From positions 62,001 to 126,000 of the forward strand of contig MVRC01000005.1 in assembly GCA_002067865.1 (NCBI GenBank): DNA of 64,000 nucleotides, in the 5' to 3' direction. This DNA comes from Methanomassiliicoccales archaeon PtaU1.Bin124 (GTDB lineage: Archaea; Thermoplasmatota; Thermoplasmata; Methanomassiliicoccales; UBA472). The stretch's first letter is position 1. Every line of letters starts with the position of its first letter. Of the stretch, positions 1-7,259 are shown one piece after another. Below the pieces are notes generated by a model. It did not search any database. It worked only from the letters and a program-made list of their open reading frames with translations, and had not been told where the DNA came from. Made by a program: the position numbers and the translations under genes.

Positions 1-60
1 TCTCTGCAAGCGTTCTTCATCATGATGGCATTAAATAGCTCACCCAGGGATTGCGCCTGC

Positions 61-774
61 GTGGCGGTCATAGAGGTCAGGGGATTAAGGAAAACGTACG
101 GGAACTTCATTGCTCTGGACGACATCAATTTCCAGGTCAGGGAAGGCAGCTTCTTCGGCTGCTTTGGCCCGAACGGGGCCGGAAAATCCACTCTTCTTAA
201 GATCCTCACCGGCCAGATCAACTCATCCGGTGGTCAGGCGAACGTGCTCGGGATCGACCCTGGAACCGATCCGTTGGGCGTGAAAAGGGTGATAGGCATC
301 GTGCCGGAGGTCGAATCCCCCCCATCCTACCTGACCGCTACCGAGTTCCTGCAGTTCGTGGGCACAGTCCGCATGGTGGAGGACCTGGACAACAAGGTGT
401 CCCACTGGCTGGAGGTTTTCGACCTGCAGAGCTCGGCCGGTACGTTATGCCGGGACCTTTCGAAGGGGATGAGGCAGAAGCTCATGCTTTCCGCTGCGTT
501 CATCCATGAGCCCAAGGTCCTATTCCTGGACGAGCCTTTCATCAACCTCGACCCGATCTACCAGCGCAAGCTGAAGGACATCCTGCAGGAGCTCAAGGGC
601 CAGGGGGTCACGATATTCCTCAATTCCCATATTCTTGACATCGCGCAGAAATTGTGCGATGAGTTCATCATCCTGAACAAGGGCAAGGTCGTCGCCTATG
701 ACACCGCGCAGAACCTGCTGGCCAGGGGTGTGGACCTGGAGACGGAGTTCTTCAGGCTGGTGGAGAGCGGATGA
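61..774 (+). CDS. ABC-2 type transporter, ATP-binding subunit
   Basis: ATPase of an ABC exporter that powers the membrane protein encoded directly downstream. The protein has a Walker A motif GPNGAGKST near residue 39, the signature LSKGMRQK, and Walker B VLFLDEPF followed by a switch histidine in NSHILD. At about 237 residues it is the usual single-domain length. The frame is open from an ATG at 22, but homology to the family begins at MAVIEVRGLRKTYG, so I prefer the GTG at 61. Its stop overlaps the next start by four bases (ATGA), which implies translational coupling. The transported substrate cannot be told from the sequence. Confidence 0.88.
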   Translation: MAVIEVRGLRKTYGNFIALDDINFQVREGSFFGCFGPNGAGKSTLLKILTGQINSSGGQANVLGIDPGTDPLGVKRVIGIVPEVESPPSYLTATEFLQFVGTVRMVEDLDNKVSHWLEVFDLQSSAGTLCRDLSKGMRQKLMLSAAFIHEPKVLFLDEPFINLDPIYQRKLKDILQELKGQGVTIFLNSHILDIAQKLCDEFIILNKGKVVAYDTAQNLLARGVDLETEFFRLVESG

Positions 775-2231
775 CCGGCATCCTCGGCCTGATGATGAGG
801 GAGGAATACCGGCTTCACGTGTCCTATTCCTCCAGCCGGGTCTTCTTCACCATGCCCCTGTACGTGATACTCTTCACGGCGTTCTTCGGGGCCACGTTCG
901 GGACCTTCTCCGGCACCATGTCGCTGTCCCAGATCATCATAATGGTCCACCTGGGGCTTTTCATATACGGGTTAAGCGTGGGCGCCTTCGGCTTCCTCGG
1001 CAGAACGTACATCGAGAGGAGGTATGGAAAGAACAACTTCCTGGTGACGATGCCCTTCCTTGTCCCGATATCGTTCAGGAAAGTTTACCTGGCGATGTTC
1101 GTACGGGACCTGATCTTCTACTCGTTCCTCATCCTGGGCCCGGCGTTCGTGGGCCTGAGCATCGCATCCATCGTGGTCCATTACCAATTCATATCCATCG
1201 TGCTCTTGTTCGCCGCGCTCTTCCTAAGTTTCCTGATGGGGCTGGCGTTCAGCTTCCTGGTTTCGGTCATCTACACCAGGAGCAGGCCCGTGTTCCTAGC
1301 CGTGGTGGCGGGGTTCATGGCGCTGGTCATATCCAACGGGGTGTTCAACGCCTTCCCGCTGTCATATCTGCTGCCCAGCGTCGGTTTGCAGCTGGCGGTC
1401 CAGCCGTTCGGACATGATGCCGTCATGGCCGCCGCCTACGCCCTCGTTAGCATCGCCGTTTCGGCGTTGTTCATGTTGCTGGCGGCCACGTTGGTCAGGG
1501 TGGAGTTCGAGTCGAAGAGCAACCATTACACCGACCGGTTCTACACGTTCCTGTACAGGATGAGGTTCTTTGGCAGGTACAGCGTCCTCCTAGCCAAGGA
1601 GTTCGTCGACATCATCAGATCCGGACTGGTCAGCAAGATGGCCTTCGCCTACGTGGCACCGCTCACTTTCCTCAGCCTGTCCACCTGGTACATCAACACC
1701 GGATTGAAGATCCCGGTCGGATTCAATGCGGTCTTCTATGCAGGCATGGTGGGTTTCTTCGGCGTGCTGGTGTACAACTGGCTCACCAGCATCGATCTGC
1801 AGGATTATTATGAGACCATGCCCTTCGGGGTCCCGGACCTGATAAAGGCGAAGATACTGGCATATCTGCTCCTCACCTTCGGCGTGTCGATAGCCTTCGT
1901 GGTGGGCGTGGCGTTCCTGAACGGCGAGACCCGGCTGTTATGGCTGGCTATACCGGTCCTGCTGATCACCTCGCTCTACATGGTCATGGCGACCGCCTAT
2001 CTCACGGGGCTGCGCACCAGCTCGTTCCTGTTCGATCCGAGCGTCATGTCCCGCTTCGCTGTGGTCGCGATGGTGCCGGACATCATCATCACCATCCTTT
2101 CCTTCAGCGTCGACACCTCCCCCGCCTATGCTGTCACCGGAATTGGCCTCTCGCTCACGCTCCTTCTCATCGCCACCAAGTTCTTCTACGACCGCATCGA
2201 GCGCAGATGGGCGGGAACGGGGTTCAGCTAA
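771..2231 (+). CDS. ABC-2 type transporter, permease subunit
   Basis: Integral membrane protein of 486 residues, partner of the upstream ATPase. It has roughly twelve hydrophobic segments in two blocks, separated by a charged stretch around residues 245-280. The size and the cotranscribed ATPase fit an ABC-2 exporter with a fused or duplicated permease. There is no extracellular binding-protein gene nearby, which supports export rather than import. Identification rests on hydrophobicity and context, since ABC-2 permeases have little sequence signature. Confidence 0.8.
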   Translation: MTGILGLMMREEYRLHVSYSSSRVFFTMPLYVILFTAFFGATFGTFSGTMSLSQIIIMVHLGLFIYGLSVGAFGFLGRTYIERRYGKNNFLVTMPFLVPISFRKVYLAMFVRDLIFYSFLILGPAFVGLSIASIVVHYQFISIVLLFAALFLSFLMGLAFSFLVSVIYTRSRPVFLAVVAGFMALVISNGVFNAFPLSYLLPSVGLQLAVQPFGHDAVMAAAYALVSIAVSALFMLLAATLVRVEFESKSNHYTDRFYTFLYRMRFFGRYSVLLAKEFVDIIRSGLVSKMAFAYVAPLTFLSLSTWYINTGLKIPVGFNAVFYAGMVGFFGVLVYNWLTSIDLQDYYETMPFGVPDLIKAKILAYLLLTFGVSIAFVVGVAFLNGETRLLWLAIPVLLITSLYMVMATAYLTGLRTSSFLFDPSVMSRFAVVAMVPDIIITILSFSVDTSPAYAVTGIGLSLTLLLIATKFFYDRIERRWAGTGFS

Positions 2232-2263
2232 GCTGACATTTATCTACGGTACGGTTGATATCG

Positions 2264-2842
2264 ATGGCCATGCGGGGGGAGCATTGGTTCAGAAGGTGCA
2301 TCCATCTATGCACTCCATTGTTCCTCTTCTACTACTGGATGCCCTCGCCGCTGTGGTCCGGCGGGCCGGAGAAGATCCAGGGTCTGTTCGTCATCCTTGG
2401 CATCGTCTACGTTTTCGAGGCCTTCAGGCTCTCCTCCAAGGCCAGGTATCCCGGGATGCGGCATTACGAGGAGACAAGACTGGCCTCTTACGCCTGGGCC
2501 GCCACAGGTCTGGCCGTCCTTTTCCTATCGGTCCCGGTGGAGATCGCCACACCGGTCGTGATCGGAATGGCATGGGTCGACCCGTTGATCGGGGAGATGA
2601 GGGGCAGGGGGAACCCCGATTATCCTTCCGTTCCTATGGCCATCTATTTCGTGCTGGCGCTGACCTCGATGACCTACTTTTACGGACCGGACATCCGGGT
2701 GGTCGTGATAGCTTTGGTCATATCCCCCTTGGCCGTATGGGTGGAGGCCAGACGATGGTGGAAACTGGACGACGATTTCACCATGATGGTCGTTCCTGCC
2801 GCGGTCGCGGGGGTTTTGGCCTGGATCATGGGTCTGATATGA
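2264..2842 (+). CDS. SEC59/DGK1/VTE5-like CTP-dependent lipid kinase family membrane protein
   Basis: Polytopic membrane protein of about 192 residues. It carries an early RR-x-x-H segment (WFRRCIHLCTP), an acidic loop DPLIGEMRGRGN, and a late E-A-R-x-W-W-K-L-D-D-D-F-T stretch. These resemble the conserved points of the dolichol/phytol/diacylglycerol kinase family, which uses CTP to phosphorylate polyprenols or lipids. In an archaeon the likely substrate is an isoprenoid alcohol; this is inference. The frame also opens at a TTG at 2255, but ATG 2264 or 2270 looks more natural. It lies 32 bases after the ABC-2 permease and may be cotranscribed. Confidence 0.6.
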   Translation: MAMRGEHWFRRCIHLCTPLFLFYYWMPSPLWSGGPEKIQGLFVILGIVYVFEAFRLSSKARYPGMRHYEETRLASYAWAATGLAVLFLSVPVEIATPVVIGMAWVDPLIGEMRGRGNPDYPSVPMAIYFVLALTSMTYFYGPDIRVVVIALVISPLAVWVEARRWWKLDDDFTMMVVPAAVAGVLAWIMGLI

Positions 2843-2928
2843 ACCATCATAGGATCCAGTGTAAAAATGAGCTTGATCTGCCTAAGCTTCAGCTATCGGG
2901 CAGAACAAAATGAAAAAAGGGAGGTTCT

Positions 2929-3072
2929 TCAGTTGCCGAGCAAGCCCTTGCGCTTGTACCACCGGTCGTATCCCTTTATGAAGGACTGGGTCGGTGCTTT
3001 GTGGCAGTTCTGTGCCGCTTCAAGGGTGTCGTGGACCTTGCCGCATTCCCAGCACTGGTGAACGGTCTTCAT
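2929..3072 (-). CDS. Small zinc-binding protein (47 aa), unknown function
   Basis: A 47-residue protein starting MKTVHQCWECGKVHDTLEAA. It has C-x2-C followed twelve residues later by C-H (NCHKAP), a plausible single zinc knuckle, and a basic C-terminus KGYDRWYKRKGLLGN. I place the start at the ATG at 3072. A TATA-like ATTATATG on the minus strand at 3096-3103 sits about 27 bases upstream, as expected for a leaderless transcript. The plus-strand frame over the same bases is less protein-like. I do not recognise a named family; a nucleic-acid-binding role is only a guess. Confidence 0.65.
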   Translation of the reverse strand: MKTVHQCWECGKVHDTLEAAQNCHKAPTQSFIKGYDRWYKRKGLLGN

Positions 3073-3095
3073 CGCCACGTGAAACCGATAAGATG

Positions 3096-3103
3096 CATAT
3101 AAT
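3096..3103 (-). promoter_or_regulatory. TATA box for the 47-aa zinc protein
   Basis: ATTATATG read on the minus strand, centred about 27 bases before the ATG at 3072. This spacing predicts a leaderless mRNA. Confidence 0.55.
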
Positions 3104-3217
3104 CTTAATGGATGATGCAAGAGGGAGCTTGTGCATTCGTCCTTTGCTCATTTCAGACCGTTGGATTGTTAAGGTCTGTCAGGGCATCCCACCACGGCCT
3201 TGGTAATAACTATTTTA

Positions 3218-3225
3218 TTTATAAT
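3218..3225 (+). promoter_or_regulatory. TATA box for the regulator at 3248
   Basis: TTTATAAT in an A/T-rich stretch, about 27 bases before the ATG at 3248. It predicts a leaderless transcript and supports that ATG over the earlier in-frame start at 3200. Confidence 0.6.
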
Positions 3226-3247
3226 CAAAAAACGCCTTTACTTTATA

Positions 3248-3745
3248 ATGAACAAGATTAAGGTCATCAATGAACCCTCTGAACTAGTTCCTATGCTGAG
3301 GGCCGTTGATACCCCGGTGAAGAGGGATGTCCTCAAAGAGGTCACCATGGAATGGAAGACCTTGAAAGAGATCGAGGACAAGTATGGAGTGGAGGGCAAA
3401 GAGGCCCTCAAGTTTTTTGAGAAGATGAAACTGGTCGAGACCCGCTGGCAACCCTCGAGCGGGAACCGTCCGGAGAAGGCGTATCACACTTACTACAACT
3501 CTTTTCATATCAATGCGTCCTGGCCTGTATATGAGATCAGCGACGTCCTCTCCGTGGCAATGATGCCGGAGGAGGAATTCCTGGAGCTGGAGAAGAAGAT
3601 CCTGGACCAGGTCGGAAAGGAAGGCAAGTTCGCCGGGGACGTGGCCGAGGCCATGGGGCTCACATCCACCATGCTGAAGAGCGTGGTGAAGAGGTCGGTC
3701 CGCCTGGATTATCGCGGACACCGCCTCGAGAAGGTCAAGGAGTAA
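3248..3745 (+). CDS. Winged-helix (ArsR-like) transcriptional regulator
   Basis: A 165-residue cytosolic protein. The N-terminal half (about residues 10-75) reads as a winged helix: PVKRDVLKEVTMEWKTLKEI is followed by a recognition-helix-like EGKEALKFFEKMKLVE and a wing ending near HTYYNSF. The C-terminal half has a second helical HTH-like segment (KFAGDVAEAMGLTSTMLKSV), so it may contain two DNA-binding modules. No ligand motif is visible. It is followed 15 bases later by trm56, possibly in one transcript. Target genes are unknown. Confidence 0.65.
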   Translation: MNKIKVINEPSELVPMLRAVDTPVKRDVLKEVTMEWKTLKEIEDKYGVEGKEALKFFEKMKLVETRWQPSSGNRPEKAYHTYYNSFHINASWPVYEISDVLSVAMMPEEEFLELEKKILDQVGKEGKFAGDVAEAMGLTSTMLKSVVKRSVRLDYRGHRLEKVKE

Positions 3746-3760
3746 TTCTCCGGTGTGTTT

Positions 3761-4288
3761 ATGGCGGATATCTGGGTACTGCGTCTCGGACATCGGCCGG
3801 AGCGTGACAAGCGCATTTCCACTCATGTAGCCCTCACGGCCCGCGCCTTCGGGGCCAAGGGCATCATCGTCTCCACGAAGGACGAGGGGCTGGAGGAGAG
3901 CGTAAAGGATGTGGCGGACCGCTTTGGAGGGGAGTTCACCATATCCACCGGCGTCAGCTGGAGGCCGTATCTGCGGGACTTCAAGCAGCGTGGAAGGATA
4001 GCCCATCTCACCATGTACGGCATGCCGGTGGACGAGGTCTCGAAGGACGTCCCGCTGGACAAGGACCTGCTGATCGTGGTCGGGGCCGAGAAGGTCCCGC
4101 CCGAGGTCTATCAGGCCGCAGATTTCAATATCTGTGTAGGCAACCAGCCACACTCGGAGGTGGCCGCCCTGGCCATCCTTCTCGACCGTCTCACTCAGGG
4201 TTCCTGGGTGGGCAAGGAGTTCAAGGGGGGCACAATCAAAGTTCTGCCATGCGAGAGGGGAAAGCATGTCATCAACCCTACCGAATGA
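3761..4288 (+). CDS. trm56: tRNA (cytidine(56)-2'-O)-methyltransferase
   Basis: Archaeal SPOUT-class enzyme that methylates the ribose of C56 in the T-loop of tRNA using S-adenosylmethionine. The opening VLRLGHRPERDKRISTHVAL, the central HLTMYG and VGAEKVP, and the knot motif VGNQPHSEVAALAI are the hallmarks of aTrm56. At 175 residues it has the usual length. An in-frame GTG lies two codons upstream, but ATG 3761 gives the family N-terminus. The next gene begins inside its 3' end, a 23-base overlap suggesting coupling. Confidence 0.93.
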   Translation: MADIWVLRLGHRPERDKRISTHVALTARAFGAKGIIVSTKDEGLEESVKDVADRFGGEFTISTGVSWRPYLRDFKQRGRIAHLTMYGMPVDEVSKDVPLDKDLLIVVGAEKVPPEVYQAADFNICVGNQPHSEVAALAILLDRLTQGSWVGKEFKGGTIKVLPCERGKHVINPTE

Positions 4289-4850
4289 AAGGGCCTGTCT
4301 GGAGATCCTGAAGGAGGAGGGGTGCTCGGACAAGGTCATCCGGCATTGTTGCATAGTGAACAGTGTGGCCACAAGGATCGCCAAGGCGTGCAACGCCGAT
4401 TTCGAACTGGTGAACGCCGGTTCATGGCTCCATGATGTGGGGCGGTCCCGGACCCACGGGGTGAAGCATGTCTCCGAGGGCGTGGTCATCGCACGTGCGC
4501 GGAACCTCCCAGAACCGTTGATCAGGATCATCTCCAGGCATATTGCCGCGGGATTCACCCGCGAGGAGGCTATGGCATTGGGCCTGCCTGACGGCACATA
4601 CATGCCAGAGACGCTGGAGGAGAAGATCGTCTGCCATTCCGATAACCTCGTGGGCGACGATCAGGTGATGACGCTCGACGATGCGGTGGACGAGCTCATC
4701 GTCCGGGGATACAGCATCACGGCGCAAAGGATGAAGGCCATGCACGAAGAGCTGTCAGAGGCCTGCGGTGCAGATCTGGACGATCTCATTCAGGGTTCTG
4801 ACCTGGTGCCGAAGGCGCTCAAAAGGTGCGCCGTTTATACTTCCCGCTGA
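4266..4850 (+). CDS. HD-domain phosphohydrolase, archaeal family
   Basis: A 194-residue HD-superfamily protein. The metal-binding His-Asp pair is in GSWLHDVGRSRTHG, with further histidines at KHVSEG and SRHIAAGFT. The layout matches the small archaeal HD family often annotated as TIGR00295. HD proteins hydrolyse phosphate esters, commonly nucleotides; the substrate here is not known. The start lies inside trm56, pointing to an RNA- or nucleotide-linked operon. Its last 32 bases overlap the 3' end of the convergent carbonic-anhydrase-like gene. Confidence 0.8.
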   Translation: MSSTLPNERACLEILKEEGCSDKVIRHCCIVNSVATRIAKACNADFELVNAGSWLHDVGRSRTHGVKHVSEGVVIARARNLPEPLIRIISRHIAAGFTREEAMALGLPDGTYMPETLEEKIVCHSDNLVGDDQVMTLDDAVDELIVRGYSITAQRMKAMHEELSEACGADLDDLIQGSDLVPKALKRCAVYTSR

Positions 4851-5313
4851 TATAATCGTCCCGCAGGGTCTGGTAGCTGAGAGAGGACCGTTGGGCGGTC
4901 TCCAATATGCTCGGGTCGTTCGCCTTGACGACCTTACCAGGCACTCCCATTACGACCGATTTGGGCGGTATCTCCGTCTTGGAGGTCACGATGGCGTTGG
5001 CACCGATGATACATTCGTCCCCGATGGAGGCGCCGTCGAGGATGGTGGAGTTGATGCCGATCAGGCAGTTATTGCCGATCACAGCACCGTTTATGACAGC
5101 GCCATGCCCTATGGTCGTGTCCCTGCCTATGTAGGTCGGATAATCATGACTGGCATGGATGACGGCGGTGTCCTGGACGTTGCTGTTCTCGCCGATGACG
5201 ATGGCGTTGAGGTCTCCCCGGATGACCGCACAAGGCCAAATGCTGACACCGTTGGCGAGGGTGACGTTTCCTAGGACGACAGCTGATGGGTCAATGTACA
5301 CCTTTTCAGCCAC
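4819..5313 (-). CDS. Gamma-carbonic-anhydrase-like hexapeptide-repeat protein, one zinc ligand replaced
   Basis: Left-handed beta-helix protein of 164 residues built of hexapeptide repeats (for example IGENSNVQ, IGNNCLIG, IGDECIIG). It aligns by eye with the YrdA/Cam family. Family members use three histidines to hold the catalytic metal. Here His53 (AVIHAS) and His70 (TIGHG) are present, but the third position in H-x4-H is Asn75 (HGAVINGAV; codon AAC instead of CAC). It may therefore bind metal differently, be inactive, or serve another role. The C-terminus GVPGKVVK is typical of the family. Confidence 0.85.
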   Translation of the reverse strand: MAEKVYIDPSAVVLGNVTLANGVSIWPCAVIRGDLNAIVIGENSNVQDTAVIHASHDYPTYIGRDTTIGHGAVINGAVIGNNCLIGINSTILDGASIGDECIIGANAIVTSKTEIPPKSVVMGVPGKVVKANDPSILETAQRSSLSYQTLRDDYISGKYKRRTF

Positions 5314-5354
5314 GGTGCATCACTCGACCCGAAAATACGGAAAAGATTGTCCGT

Positions 5355-5651
5355 TCAATCGGATTCTTCGGCCGCAGGCTTCGCCGGGGCCTTCGCCGCC
5401 GCCTTCTTACCGGCCGCGACGCGCTTCGGGAAGTACTTCAGCAGAACGACATCCCCGACGGACTGGATCCAGCGGTAAGGCACGTTGACGGCCTTGGATT
5501 CCTCTACCAACAGCGGGTTGGTCTCGCTGATGAAAAGTCCGTCTACCTTTTTGTTCTCGATGTCGATGACCAGATTGTTGACAGTTCCCAGAAATATGCC
5601 GTTCGGAGTGTAAACCTGAAGGCCGATTAGCTCAGTGGCTTCCTCTTGCAT
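5355..5651 (-). CDS. PRC-barrel domain protein with Lys/Ala-rich tail
   Basis: A 98-residue protein. Residues 1-75 form a PRC-barrel (LIGLQVYTPNGIFLGTVNNLVID, then DGLFISETNP and NVPYRWIQSVGDVVLLKYF). It ends in a basic, alanine-rich tail (AAGKKAAAKAPAKPAAEESD). Small archaeal PRC-barrel proteins are widespread but uncharacterised; a role in RNA binding or cell division has been proposed for some. Longer in-frame starts exist (to 5786), but the family N-terminus and the ATG at 5651 fit best. A minus-strand TATA-like CATATACT lies near 5741-5748, implying a leader of about 65 bases or an earlier start at 5684. Confidence 0.78.
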   Translation of the reverse strand: MQEEATELIGLQVYTPNGIFLGTVNNLVIDIENKKVDGLFISETNPLLVEESKAVNVPYRWIQSVGDVVLLKYFPKRVAAGKKAAAKAPAKPAAEESD

Positions 5652-5808
5652 CGCCGTCCCCTGAGCCACAGTATCACCGAACATGGTTAAAAAGGTTCCC
5701 AGATTTTTCCATTCGCGCCCAAGGACACCGAACATCAAAATAGTATATGGTTCCATAAAACCGGGACAAGGCGGGTCATTCCACAAGGCCGAAGCATGTC
5801 AGGGAAAC

Positions 5809-5818
5809 GTTTATATCC
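5809..5818 (+). promoter_or_regulatory. TATA box for thioredoxin gene
   Basis: GTTTATATCC, predicting transcription from about 5840. That leaves a leader of about 30 bases before the ATG at 5872, with a weak GAGGG ribosome-binding site. Confidence 0.5.
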
Positions 5819-5871
5819 GATTGGTTGCTTCGGTTTTGTGTAAACAACGCACAACCGAATGAGGGCCGACG

Positions 5872-6279
5872 ATGGTAGAGGACGAAGAGCTGGAAATGAT
5901 CCGGGCAAGAAAGCTCAATGCGTTGATGGAAGGTAAGAACAAAGGAGATGTAAGAATGGCTGGAACCGTTGAGATAATCACTGATGCAACTTTCGAGAGC
6001 TTCATCAAGAAGGACAAGCTGGTTGTCATTGATTGCTGGGCCCCGTGGTGCGGCCCTTGCCGCGCACTGGCCCCGAAGATCGAGGAGCTCTCCAATGAAA
6101 TGGCCGACAAGATATCCTTCGGCAAGCTCAACACCGATGAGAACGAAGGAGTGCCAATGCGCTTCAATATCTCTGCCATACCCACCCTGCTCATCTTCAA
6201 GAACGGCAACTTCGTGGACAGGATCGTCGGGTCTGGAACGAAAGAGTTCATGAAGTCGAAGTTTGAAAAACACCTTTGA
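5872..6279 (+). CDS. Thioredoxin with charged N-terminal extension
   Basis: Cytosolic thiol-disulfide oxidoreductase. The thioredoxin fold occupies about residues 30-135, with the active site WCGPC (Cys60, Cys63) and cis-proline segment SAIPTLLIFKNG. Residues 1-28 form a charged helix-like extension (EDEELEMIRARKLNALM) not needed for the fold and reminiscent of the N-terminus of PDCD5-type proteins. A second ATG at 5956 has its own ribosome-binding-like AAAGGAGA and would give a standard thioredoxin, so two products are possible. Thioredoxin reductase is the next gene. Confidence 0.9.
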   Translation: MVEDEELEMIRARKLNALMEGKNKGDVRMAGTVEIITDATFESFIKKDKLVVIDCWAPWCGPCRALAPKIEELSNEMADKISFGKLNTDENEGVPMRFNISAIPTLLIFKNGNFVDRIVGSGTKEFMKSKFEKHL

Positions 6280-6289
6280 TCCTTTTCTC

Positions 6290-6305
6290 AAGGGCGAATG
6301 CCCTT
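6290..6305 (+). terminator. Stem-loop terminator after thioredoxin gene
   Basis: AAGGGC-GAAT-GCCCTT forms a perfect 6-bp stem with a 4-base loop ten bases after the thioredoxin stop. T-rich tracts (CCTTTTC) flank it on both sides. Confidence 0.5.
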
Positions 6306-6308
6306 ATC

Positions 6309-6326
6309 CTTTTCGTATACGAAAAG
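6309..6326. promoter_or_regulatory. 18-bp perfect palindrome, candidate operator
   Basis: CTTTTCGTATACGAAAAG is its own reverse complement over 18 bases. It lies 41 bases before the thioredoxin reductase ATG. The position and symmetry suit a dimeric regulator; the HTH protein encoded after the reductase is one candidate. A transcript hairpin is less likely because there is no loop. Confidence 0.5.
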
Positions 6327-6367
6327 CACTTTTAGGTAATGATGCCAATATATCAGGCGGTGCTGTG

Positions 6368-7255
6368 ATGCAATGCGATATCGTCGTCATCGGCTGCGGG
6401 GCGGCAGGCCTTCAGGCGGCCATCCACGCGGCCCGAAAAAAGACCAAGGTCGTCATTCTGGGCCATCCAGAATCGTCAGCGCTGTGGAAGGCGCACATTG
6501 ATAACTACTTCGGGGTCCGGTCGATCACTGGAAAGGAGATGCTGGAGATCGGGATGGAACAGGCCAGGGAGGTAGGGGTGGAGATCGTTGCCGAGGAGGC
6601 GATCACCCTGGGCAGGACCGATTCAGGGTTCAAGGTGACTACCGATGGCATGAAGGAATTGGAGTGCAAGGCTCTGATCATGGCAACTGGCATCTCCCGC
6701 ACCAAGCTGAACGTGCCGGGGGAGAGGGAATTCCATGGCCTGGGGGTCAGCTACTGCGCCAATTGTGATTGCCATTTCTTCAAGAAGAAGAGCGTGGCCA
6801 TAATAGGCGATGGCAGCAACGCGGCCGTGGCGGCGCTACTTCTCAAGGATTATGCATCGACGGTCTACTGGATATCACAGCAGCGGAAGGCCTCGCCTGA
6901 GCTGGTCGAGCGGGTCCGGGGGACCTCTATCCAGATGATCGATGGCTGGCCGGCGAAGATCACCGGCGAGCAGGTGGTCAAGGTGATGGAACTGCAGGAC
7001 GGGAAGGTCCTGGCGGTCGACGGTATTTTCATCGAGCTGGGAGCCAAGGGGGCGGCCGACATGGCATTGGAGGTCGACCTGGTGGCCGACGAGGAGGGCA
7101 GGCTTCCTGTCGACGCGAGGTGCAAGACCGAGGTCGAGGGAGTCTACGCTTGCGGTGACATAACTGGACAGCCTTGGCAGGTGGCCAGGGCGGTGGGCCA
7201 GGGCTGCGTGGCCGGACTGGAGGCAGCAGCGTTCGTACGAAAGGAAAAGGAGTGA
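6368..7255 (+). CDS. trxB: Thioredoxin reductase (FAD/NAD(P)-dependent)
   Basis: Flavoprotein disulfide reductase of 295 residues. It has the FAD-binding GCGAAG at residues 9-14, the redox pair C130-x-x-C133 in SYCANCDC (with an extra Cys135), a second nucleotide-binding GDGS near 147, and the closing FAD motif VYACGDITGQPW. I chose ATG 6368, preceded by AGGCGG; the frame is open further upstream but without similarity. The pyridine-nucleotide site lacks the usual GGGxxA/HRRxxxR signature, so it may use an unusual electron donor. Its substrate is presumably the neighbouring thioredoxin. Confidence 0.9.
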   Translation: MQCDIVVIGCGAAGLQAAIHAARKKTKVVILGHPESSALWKAHIDNYFGVRSITGKEMLEIGMEQAREVGVEIVAEEAITLGRTDSGFKVTTDGMKELECKALIMATGISRTKLNVPGEREFHGLGVSYCANCDCHFFKKKSVAIIGDGSNAAVAALLLKDYASTVYWISQQRKASPELVERVRGTSIQMIDGWPAKITGEQVVKVMELQDGKVLAVDGIFIELGAKGAADMALEVDLVADEEGRLPVDARCKTEVEGVYACGDITGQPWQVARAVGQGCVAGLEAAAFVRKEKE

Positions 7256-7259
7256 GCAC

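Noticed and set aside
307-322. GGTCGAATCCCC, resembling a tRNA T-arm
   Set aside because: It is within the ABC ATPase reading frame, without a D-arm or acceptor stem upstream.
2867-3061. A 64-codon plus-strand frame after the SEC59-like gene
   Set aside because: It overlaps the minus-strand zinc protein, which has conserved-looking cysteines and a well-placed promoter; the plus-strand product is featureless.
3284-4603. A 439-codon open frame on the minus strand
   Set aside because: It covers three well-supported plus-strand genes (regulator, trm56, HD protein) and its product has no recognisable domain.
5622-5640. GATTAGCTCAGTGGC, which looks like the D-arm of a tRNA gene
   Set aside because: It lies inside the PRC-barrel coding region on the other strand, and no acceptor stem, anticodon arm or T-arm follows at the right spacing.
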